NCBI GenBank assembly: GCA_039602395.1
Contig: JBCNJP010000003.1
Span: 17,145,167 to 17,209,166, forward strand
Reading direction: 5' to 3'
Length of the DNA: 64,000 bases
From: Deinandra increscens subsp. villosa
Taxonomy: Eukaryota > Streptophyta > Magnoliopsida > Asterales > Asteraceae
Positions 9,809 through 19,500 of the stretch are shown here, piece after piece. A program made the translations under genes and the position numbers. The notes under the pieces are model-generated. The model was not told where the DNA came from, made no database searches, and saw nothing but the letters and a program-made list of their open reading frames with translations. Position 1 is the first letter of the stretch; each line of letters opens with the position of its first letter.

Positions 9809-11189
9809 ACTCTCTAACGGGGATTGTATCTCCTATGTTCTCCTCACTCAACCTCTCTCTCTCGGGGTCCTCAAGGCGCGACAAGTGGTCGGCCGTTACA
9901 TTCTCCGCCCCCTTCTTATCCCTAATCTCTATATCAAACTCAGATAACAAAAGAATCCACCTAATCAGACGAGGTTTCGCGTCCTTCTTCGCAAACAAGT
10001 ATCGCAATGCAGCATGGTCGGTGTAAACGATGGTTTTGGAAAGAACGAGGTAGGAACGGAATTTGTCGAATGCGTAAACAACGGCGAGAAGCTCCTTTTC
10101 GGTGGTCGTATAATTCTCCTGAGCGTTGTCTAAGGTCTTGCTCGCGTAGTAAATAGGATGGAAATGTTTCTCTCTACGTTGCCCTAAAACTGCCCCTACC
10201 GCAAAATCACTCGCGTCGCACATAAGCTCAAACGGTAAATTCCAATCGGGGGCTATCAAGATAGGCGCACTCACTAACCTCTCCTTCAGAAACTCGAATG
10301 CCTTCAAACAACTCTCATCAAACTCAAAGGCAACATCCTTCTCTAAGAGACGGGTCATGGGTCTAGTGATTTTGGAAAAATCCTTAATGAACCTACGATA
10401 GAACCCTGCATGACCTAAGAAACTCCTAACGGATTTGACATTAGTGGGTGGCGGAAGTTTGCTAATCGTCTCAATCTTAGCTCTATCAACCTCTATTCCT
10501 GCACGAGAAATCTTATGACCTAAAACTATCCCCTCGGTGACCATGAAATGACATTTCTCCCAGTTAAGCATCAGTTTGGTCTCTATGCACCTAGCTAACA
10601 TCCTCTCCAAATTACCTAAACACTGATCGAAAGAACTCCCGAAAACAGAAAAATCGTCCATAAATACCTCCATGGAAGTCTCGATCATATCCTGAAAGAT
10701 GGCCACCATACACCTCTGAAATGTGGCCGGAGCGTTACATAACCCGAATGGGAACAAGCGAAGGTAGACGGTTTCAGGTTGAACGCCATTGAGGCCAAAA
10801 GTGGCACAGATACGTACGAATCGAGATAAGTGAGCGGGTGCGTCCTCCTCATCTAGGCCATGGAATTGAATGGTTTGGGTTAACGTGTTCAGGACATGAG
10901 ATGGAGTTTGCCAGTTGGCAGTGTTAGCAATGGTGGTGGGTGCAATGGAAAACCTAGCATCTACGACTCCGTCACTAGCTATTTCATGAACAGTACATCT
11001 AGCAGCCATATTCAAATCAGGAAATGGGATGGGTGGAAGTAAACGAGAAACGGTTTTAGGGGTGTGTACCTTACTACCGCGAATGGTCTGGAGACGCTCA
11101 CGAAGCTCACGAATGCGCTCGTGGATATCTCTCTCGGGTTCGAATGTAGCAGAAAATTCAGGCGATCCTTTGGAACGGGTATGGGGCAT
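9795..11189 (-). pseudogene. Element A in-frame gag::RT-RNase H deletion fusion
   Basis: A 464-codon open frame starts as Athila gag and, near residue 147, jumps from gag 'TVYLRLFPF' directly into the RT segment 'GLCNAPATFQRCM'. Gag C terminus, zinc knuckle, protease and the first half of RT are missing. The RT 'FMDDFSVFG' box (around residues 177-180) and RNase H ('LMCDASDFAVG', 'TTEKELLAVVYAF', 'YTDHAALRYL') remain. The undeleted gag sequence is preserved at 25819-26667, which fixes the deletion point. Polymerase activity is not expected because the fingers and first Asp are absent. Confidence 0.85.
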
Positions 11190-11387
11190 AAACTAGAAAA
11201 GCACACAAGAAAAACAATTAAACCTAAATTAACTAAGGCACGCAAGGTAAGACAAAAAGCAAAAAGACACAATTTAACACCTAAGACGAAAAATAAAAAT
11301 TGAAATAAAATAAGCACACAAAGAAAAAGAAAAACACACAATTAATCCTAATCTAAAAATCAAAGTTAATTTCGCTATTACCAAGTG
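11190..11387 (-). other. Element A leader between PBS and gag
   Basis: A-rich, untranslated in the sense direction and about 200 bp long. It is nearly identical to 26668-26864. No gene. Confidence 0.6.
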
Positions 11388-11405
11388 TCCCCGGCAACGG
11401 CGCCA
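11388..11405 (-). promoter_or_regulatory. Primer binding site, tRNA-Asp (element A)
   Basis: On the minus strand TGGCGCCGTTGCCGGGGA, 18 nt, complementary to the 3' end of plant tRNA-Asp(GUC). It lies 6 nt inside the 5' LTR. Confidence 0.85.
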
Positions 11406-11411
11406 AAAACT

Positions 11412-13199
11412 TGATGTGCAAAAATCGATCTATAAAAAATAAACTAATTTATCCTAGACCTAGACACACTAAATTAAAACCCAATTAACCTCAAACTAGA
11501 CCGACTCAACAGGCAAGTGAACCTATCGGATGTAGAATAGCTATCGGCAGACCGGGGTCGAACCCTAGAGACACTAAAAGACAAAATTAACTAATAAAAA
11601 TAAATTACTGATTAATTGATGAAAATTGGTTTTGTTTTGGAGAATTGATTAACTGATTAAATTAACTAAAATTAACTAATTAACTAAACTTACTAAAAAT
11701 GGAAACTGCTAAAAATGGAAAGTTACTAAAAATAGAAAGCAAACCACAAACTCAAACCCTAAAGACGAAAACCAGATATGACGAGAAATACCACCTAGAC
11801 CTAGAATCCTAGTTAATGCTAACGACTTTCCTTGACTATGACAATTCCGATTAAACCAGATTCTAAAGATTCAACCTATAGAAAACCTATGAGCCCCCGA
11901 AATCCTCTCCGGACGTAACTGATAAGGATCCTAACGGTTGGAAAACGCTCACTGATTTGTTAGTTCACTTTTTAAGTACATCCTAACCGATAATTCTACC
12001 GCTCAATTAATTGGTTCACCTTTTGAGTATTTCCCAATTCAATTACCCTAACCACCCGCGAAACTAATCTAGGGCACCTTAAGGCAATAGGAGCTACCTC
12101 TAACCACTATGAAGATCACAACTAGCAAATTAGCTAACTAATCTAGGGGACTTCCTTTTGAGACAATCCTAATCTAGACAATTAACCAACCCAACTAAGT
12201 TGACAAGGTTATCCCCTTTTAAGTTCTAACCAAGGCAGAATAAAGCAATCAAAGTATCAATTAAAGACCAATGTTCTAGTTTGGGACGTCTCCTAAACTA
12301 TTCTCTAGATGGAAACCCTAAAGCTACCACCTTTAGATGTATTACCCAACCCGAAAGACATTCGAAGATAACACAAACATCAATCAACAATCAAAACCCT
12401 AACTACAATATGCATACGCAATAATCACAGCATGTTATAGGATTTTCAATAGATTATCAACACATCGAATATTGTCACAATCAAGGAAAAGTCGAAAAGC
12501 ACTAACTAATCATCAATTGGTCTAGATGGTACAAAAGAATTAGCCAATAACAGTAAACATAACTGCGTTCATCATAAAAACAGAAGTAATGATTATGAAC
12601 ACAATCTGGTCTAATGAAAACAAGAATTAAATCGAAATATTAAGAACCCGGGGAAGCGATTGAGAGTCGAATTCTTCAATCCTAGCGCTCCAATGGCTTC
12701 AATCTTGCTCTTCTGCTCCGAAAATCGTCTTCAATGGCTCTGAGATACGGCAAGGTGAATGTAATTCGACTGGAAACCCCGCATTGTATTTATAAGTGAA
12801 AAATTAGGGTTTCCCGGAATATTAGCCTCCAAGCGTATCGCTTGGAGGTTTCCTGGTCAGTAGGCGATACGCTTGCATCCACAAATCGACAAAATAGTCG
12901 AGTAAACGTTTAAAACACCGCCTTTGACTTTCTCACAGCAAGCGTATTGCTTGCATCTCCATGAGCACTAGGCGATACGCTTGGTGCTTCAAACTCAGCA
13001 TTTTCTTCTTTTTTTATCTTCAATTCTTGACCAATGCTCGTTTCCCTCGGGACTTGTACCAAGACTGCAATTTAGCTCCGAAACACACATTAAGACACTA
13101 ATAAACAAAAACAACTAAAAACCTATGGAAATTGACTCAAAAGACTCTCAAAACGACTTGAAAACATAAAGGAAAACCGTTGTGTTTTGCAACACATCA
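11412..13199 (-). repeat. 5' LTR of element A
   Basis: 1788 bp, paired with 1798-3585. On the minus strand it holds the U3 motif array (12980-12833) and TATAAATA at 12794-12787. CGAAG follows at 13200-13204. Confidence 0.9.
12833..12980. promoter_or_regulatory. U3 array of four GCGTATCGC-type motifs (element A, 5' LTR)
   Basis: The copies are at 12833-12841, 12864-12872 (GCGATACGC), 12942-12950 (GCGTATTGC, one base changed) and 12972-12980 (GCGATACGC). Spacings are 31, 78 and 30 bp, as in the other LTR. A TTGAC word lies between the pairs. The array ends 39 bp from the TATA box. Confidence 0.75.
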
Positions 13200-13744
13200 C
13201 GAAGTTGTGGAGAAGTTATCGACTTGACAAAGGCGGCACATGAAGGATATATACCGTCAGTGAGATAATAAGCCATATTGTAATCTCGACCATTAACAGT
13301 GTAACTCACATTTGGTGCTTGACCTGACAATACATCGTCAAAAAGAGGGGATCGGTCGAGAACGTTAATGTCATTGCACGTACCTGGTGTTCCAAAGAAT
13401 GCATGCCATATCCATAGGTCATATGATGCAACAGCTTCTAAAATGATTGTTGATTTACCGCTTCTACCTGCATATTGCCCAGCCCAAGCGGATGGGCAAT
13501 TTTTCCACTGCCAGTGCATGCAGTCAATGCTCCTTATCATTCCTGGAAATCCACGTTTTCCCCGACATGGAGTAACCTTGCTAAATCATTCTCGTTGGGT
13601 TTTCTAAGGTATTCTTGACGGAAACATGAAATGACACCTGCAACAAAATTTGTAAGAGCATCCCTTGTTACAGTTTCACTCATTCTCAAGTATTCATCTT
13701 GTGCATCTGCCGATGTCCCTTAGGCCAACACCCTCATAGCTCCC
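13200..13744 (-). pseudogene. Harbinger transposase ORF2, middle block
   Basis: This is the central part of the DDE transposase, between the insertions A and B. It contains the first catalytic Asp in 'SIDCMHWQWKNCP' (codon 13525-13523) and the second in 'CNDINVLDRSPLF'. A one-base deletion just before 'GFPGMIRSIDC' shifts the frame near 13556-13562. Its N-terminal edge is the CTCCC duplication of element B and its C-terminal edge the CGAAG duplication of element A. Confidence 0.85.
13740..13744. repeat. Target duplication CTCCC of element B (left)
   Basis: CTCCC here matches CTCCC at 25260-25264, immediately outside the two LTRs. Joining the flanks restores the transposase reading frame. Confidence 0.85.
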
Positions 13745-16412
13745 TGATGTGTGTGAAAAAGTACATATAAACACAGTAAACTATCTCGTATTTAAATGGG
13801 TATTTGATGCATATATTCTTTAGAAATTGATATTTATTAGTCCGTATTTAAAGTTGTAGGTTAAAGCAACAAATTCTAAAAATTATGAGCTTGACAATCT
13901 AAACTATATAATAAACAAAAAGTTTGTTCCTACTTTAATTAGTAAAAAAGGACACTTGTCATCACCACAAATTTTTGGATTAAATCTAAGTTTAAATAAA
14001 TAATTATCCAAATAGTAAATTTCCATATTAGGGTTTATTTAGTTTAAACTTTTAATAAGTAATTATCCAATAATTAATTATTAAAATACAAATTTTTATA
14101 TTAAAGTTGGTAATTATCCAAATACTAAATTTTAGTATTAAGGTTAATATTTTATTCAAGATAATATTTTTATTGCTTATATATTATTTTATTAAACTAA
14201 TATATTTTATTGCATATACTTTAGTACATTAATATAATACTTATAATACTTTATTCATAATAATATTTTAACTAAATATTATACATGTATTATAAAATAT
14301 TTTATTCCATTATCATCTATTATTATAAAAGGAAAGTTTTTGGACACATTTCATTCTCACATTCAACCTCATAATAATTTTTCCTCTTAAATCATCCCCT
14401 CTTATTTTTAGTTTTTGTATTTTCATGGCAATAAATAAAAATTATTTATTATATGGATAATCACAAGCCTAATTAATCAATTAATTTTTATTTTCATGAC
14501 AATAAGTAAAATATATTTATTGTAGGGATAATCAACCACCATAATTAATCAATTATTTGTATTTCCAAGGTAATAAATAAAATATATTTATTGTAGAGAT
14601 AATCACTAACATAATTAAATAATTATTTAAAAAAAACTTTTTTCTTTTAAAAAGAAAAGTTTTAGATATATATATCCGACTTTTTATTTATTGCATCCTA
14701 AATTATTTAATAACTAATTATTTAATTACTAAATTAAATATATAATATAATTTACTAAATTACAATTTAAAAAGTTCTATAACATTTTTATCACAGCCGT
14801 GCGATGCACGGGGTATAAAAACTAGTTTTAAATAAAAGAATTCATGTTTGCTTGTGTTGACACTACACGTGGAGAACCAAACAAAGACAAAAGTTTTTTT
14901 TGTTTTGTTTTGTTGATGACTATTTCTTTGTTTAAGGTATAGCAGATTTTGTTTTGTATCTACAAGTTTTAATGGGCTGCCGAAATCAAGTAAGGGCCTG
15001 CGCAAGAAAGCAATAAAAGAAAAAAAAAGAATACACACTTGAATTGGGCTGTGCACATGCGAAGTCAGCAAGGAAATTAGGTCCACATAAACTAAGCTAT
15101 AAAAAGGGATTGATTCTGACGTGAGGAGGGGGGCAATTGGAGGACGGCTGAAGAACGTATACGCAGAAGGCTTTCACGTGGAACATTCTGACGGGAGAGA
15201 AGAGATTGCGAGCATCACAATTAATTGGGAAAACAAGTACTTCGATTGTGGTAGTCATTAGTTTGATATTTTATATTTCTTGAATATTATTTCTCTAGAT
15301 TAAATTCTTCTTACACCATGTTTATGAATTTGACTTTAGATCTAGTGTTCTTGAACATTAGTATGTTAGGCTAAACTCATAAGATCGTTTAGGCTAGATG
15401 AATCCAACCATGGTTTGATTATTCTATTGGATCGGTTTTCGTTTATGATTGTGTTTTCAAAGTAAACGTTTTGTTCTTATTGTTTGGTTGATGAAATTGA
15501 ATTCCTTTTTGAATCTGGTCCATTTCTTGACCTTGTGGAAACCTAGCTTTAGTATGCAAGCCATCTTGAGTTAGGAATCTATCGTATAACCGAATCACAG
15601 AATCTGCGGTGTACGCACGAACTAGAAATAGTCGTGATCGTTAGGAAACCCTAGTACCAATTAGGAGTCCAACCCGTAGGGATGAGTGAGAAATCACCTA
15701 CCCTCTGCTAGTAGCCACCCTTGATATTGTCTAGTAACCGATTAGTCACCGATAGGTCGGGTCTACCGCTACTCAGTCGTATCTTGGGCCTTCTAGGTCA
15801 ACCAATGCAATAGCAACACAACCGCTTCACAACCCTAGAACCGTTAGGACCATACTTACCCTAACCCTTCGACCAGTTGTGAGTTGAGTCACCGATAGCT
15901 CGGGACTTAGCCTAGGGCACTTTGAAACACAACCAACTTATCTGTCCTTAACCATGGAACAGTAGTAACCGTGTAGGGCGTGTCTATAACCCTAAACGTG
16001 AACCTATCCATAGGAGTTAGGTAGCCTTGTCTTAGGACCCTAATTCACCATAACGATAAGTCATAAACGTAACCTGTGCATCTATCAAACCTGGGTGGAG
16101 GAGTCAATGCCTAAGCGATCCTCTCTCAATATCGAATTTTCTTCGCTGCTTCCAAATTGCTTTACTTTAGTAATCTCTATTAAAATTAATTTTCAAAATA
16201 AAACAAAAAACGGCTGAATTATAAACGACTGTTTTAAACAAGTTCGTGTCCCTGAGGTTCGACAACCCGGTGTTTACCAATACTGTGCTACGCACGACAG
16301 GTATACTTGCCTTAGTGTGTTGGTATAGTCCCCTGGTGAATAACCAGTTCTATAAATTTAAAATTTGATAGTGTAGAACCCCATATTTTCATATACACTA
16401 AACAACACATCA
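13745..16412 (+). repeat. 5' LTR of element B (with Helitron insertion)
   Basis: It begins TGATGTGTGTG and ends CACATCA, with TATAAAAA at 15098-15105. An ACGTATACGC word at 15155-15164 recurs behind pol at 22707-22716. It is interrupted at 13898-14825 by a Helitron absent from the other LTR. Confidence 0.9.
13898..14825 (+). mobile_element. Non-autonomous Helitron in 5' LTR of element B
   Basis: 928 bp, beginning TCTAAACTATATAATAAAC and ending with hairpin CCGTGCGATGCACGG and CTAG. It is inserted between A and T. The empty site is seen in the 3' LTR at 23291-23300, where GACAA joins TTTTAAAT directly. There are no terminal inverted repeats and no target duplication, as expected for Helitrons. 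No Rep/helicase coding is present. Confidence 0.9.
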
Positions 16413-16418
16413 AGTTTT

Positions 16419-16436
16419 TGGCGCCGTTGCCGGGGA
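16419..16436 (+). promoter_or_regulatory. Primer binding site, tRNA-Asp (element B)
   Basis: TGGCGCCGTTGCCGGGGA, identical to that of element A, 6 nt downstream of the LTR end. Confidence 0.9.
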
Positions 16437-16596
16437 CGCGGTAACGTTTTAAATAGTCAAAATTTGTAGTTTAGCCAAAATTTCTAATCCTGCAACGCGC
16501 TGGTGTACGCGACGAAGTTCTTAATCTGAGCTACTTATACCTTTCGACGAACCTGAACGAGAGTTTCGACGCAGACGTCATCAGCAGAGGCAACCG

Positions 16597-19500
16597 ATGG
16601 GCGACGCAAATCCGCCACGACGAACACTGTCATCCTACACGAAGCCGAGCTTGGCGGGAGCAAGCCCGAGCATCGCTGTAACCGCTGGGAATGAGTCATA
16701 CACCATCCCACCTCAGGTCATCACGATGATCAAGAACTCAATCCAATTCGATGGATTGACAGACGAAGACCCCAACGCACATATCAGGGCCTTCATAGAG
16801 GTGTGTGACACATTCAAGCTCCCAGGCCTGAGCGGTGACGCGGCCAAGCTACGCCTGTTCCCCTTTTCTCTTCGATCAAAAGCCAAGGCGTGGCTCGATG
16901 GACAATCTGCTGGTTCGATCACCACATGGAACGACCTAGCAGAAAAGTTCCTCTACCGATTCTTCCCTCCTGGCAAGACAGCAAAGCTACGACTGAAGAT
17001 ATACGCATATCAGCAGGACCATGGAGAATCGTTCTTTGAGACATGGGAGCGTTTCAAGGAACTACTGAGAAAATGTCCTAACCACGGGTTGGAGCAATAT
17101 CAGCAGATCCAGACATTCTACAATGGGCTCAGCCCACAAACCCGTCAATTGGTGGACATTACGGCTGGAGGAGCACTCGGCGAGAAAACTGCTGAAGAGG
17201 CCGAGCAATTACTAGAGGAGATGGCTCTCAACGACTATCAGTACCCCTCAATTAGAAGCAGCGTTCCACTCAAAGCAGGGGTGCATCAGGTGAGTCAAGA
17301 CACAATGGTGGCCGCCCAGCTCGAGGCGTTATCAAAGAAGTTCGACACTCTTTGCCAAGTGGTCTTGCCACAAAAGAAGGAGCCACAGGAGTGCGATATA
17401 TGCGGAGAATCGCATAGTACTGCCAGCTGCCCGCACAACACAGAGACGGTCGATTTTGTGGGTCAAGGACAGAGAGGTCCAGTCTACGGGGATCGCTACA
17501 ACTCCTCCTGGAAGAATCACGCCGGATTCAGCTACAAGAACCAGGCAGGAAGCTCAAACCCACCGGGGTTTGCAGCCAAACCTCAGCAGCCCCAAGGACA
17601 GGAACGAGAACCCACGATGCGAGAGATGATGACAGAAATGTACTCCTACACAAAGAAGAGGGATCAAGAAATCAACTCTCAATTCCAAAAGCACGACCAG
17701 GAGATGGCAAAGATCAACCAACAACTACAGAATCAACTGGCATCTCAGAAGGCACTAGAGCGTCAAGTGGGTCAAATCGCGCAATCACTCTCAGGGAGAC
17801 CACAAGGCGGACTGCCATCTAACACCGAAGGAAACCCTAAGGGGTTCGCAAATGCAGTCACAACGCGCAGTGGGAAGTCAACTCAAGAAACGCCAGTGAC
17901 TCAAGACAAGCCTGCAGAGGACCCAAAGGAAGCCACTGAAGTTACTCCTGAACCTGAGGAACCACAAGCCACAGCAGCAAAGCCGAAGCAAAGAGAATAC
18001 AAGCCTAGGATACCGTATCCTGAGAGGCTTGAGAAGGAAAAGATGGAGGAGCAGCACGGTAAATTTCTCTCGTTATTCAAACAGCTGCACATCAACCTTC
18101 CGTTCGTGGAAGCTCTGGCATCAATGCCCAAATATGCCAAATTCTTAAAAGATCTTCTTAGCAATAAGAAGAAACTTGAAGAGCTATCCACAGTAACTCT
18201 CGACGAACAATGCTCCGCAGTTCTCCAACAGAAGTTACCTGCAAAGATGCGAGACCCAGGGAGTTTCACAATTCCCTGCCTAATAGGTAACACATTAATT
18301 TGTAACGCCCTGGCTGATTTGGGAGCCAGTATTAATCTGATGCCGTATTCAGTCTACAAGAGACTGGACCTGGGGGAACCCACGCCTACTCGCATGACAC
18401 TTCAGCTCGCTGATCGATCAGTGAAGTACCCCAGGGGCATAGTGGAGAACATGTTGGTGAAAGTGGGCAATTTCGTCTTTCCGGTCGACTTCGTCATCCT
18501 GGACATGGACGAGGATGAGCATATTCCGCTGATATTAGGAAGGCCATTTTTGGCCACTTCTCGTGCCATAGTCGACGTGTATGATGGAAAGCTCACACTT
18601 CGAATGGGAAATCAATCCGTCACTCTCAACATCCACGATTCTATGAAACGCCCAGCCAGTCAGGATGACACTTGCTATTTCCTCGACTCTATCATGACCA
18701 CCGTTGGCAGCATGCTACACAATATTTGTGGCAAGAATCAAGAAGACTCCCAAACCCTCAACAACGTTTATCAAGAAGTGGAGATGGTAGCAGCCGTCAA
18801 TTTCAACGAGGAAGCAGAATCAGGACAAGAGCACAAGGAGACAGTCGTAGAGGAGGCGCCACTCGAGCTAAAACCACTCCCATCGCATTTAGAGTACGCC
18901 TTCCTAGACGACCAAGGTAAGCGGCCTGTGATTATAGCCTCCCACCTCAAAGACGATCAAAAGCAAAATCTTCTAGAGGTTCTGAAAAAGCATCAGCAAG
19001 CCATCGCCTGGAAAATATCAGACATTAAAGGAATTAATCCAGCCTTCTGCACTCACAAGATTCTGATGGAAGAAGACTTCAAACCGGTGGCACAACATCA
19101 ACGGAGACTGAATCCTAACATGCAGGAGGTCGTGAAGAAAGAAGTTATCAAGCTCATGGACGCAGGACTCATCTACCCGATCTCAGACTCTAAATGGGTG
19201 AGTCCGGTACAAGTTGTCCCAAAAAAGGGTGGCATGACAGTGATAACGAATGAGAAAAATGAGTTGGTTCCCACCCGCACAGTGACTGGGTGGCGAGTAT
19301 GCATTGACTATCGAAAGTTAAACGACGCTACTCGCAAGGACCATTTCCCTCTCCCCTTCATCGACCAGATGTTGGAAAGGTTGTCAGGAAAGCAGTATTA
19401 CTGTTTTCTTGATGGTTTCTCAGGGTACTTTCAGATCCCCATCGCTCCGGAGGATCAAGAAAAGACAACTTTCACATGCCCTGTCGGAACTTTTGCTTAT

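Larger units (their letters stand above)
1798..13199 (-). mobile_element. Element A: Athila-type Ty3/gypsy LTR retrotransposon, non-autonomous
   Basis: The element is 11.4 kb with LTRs of 1788 bp each. They begin TGATGTG and end CACATCA in the sense of the + strand listing. A tRNA-Asp primer site lies 6 nt inside the 5' LTR (11412-13199). On the minus strand the order is LTR, PBS, gag::RT-RNase H, integrase (frameshifted), motif array, env-like ORF, conserved 3' blocks, copied flank, LTR. By eye I count about 24 substitutions between the LTRs (about 1.3 percent), nearly all in the U3 half. Protease and half of RT are deleted, so it cannot be autonomous. Confidence 0.9.

Noticed and set aside
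11064..11341. Frames on both strands in the leader of element A (repeated at 26490-26861)
   Set aside because: The minus-strand frame overlaps the gag start in another phase and is hydrophobic by composition. No start context or conservation beyond the duplicate.
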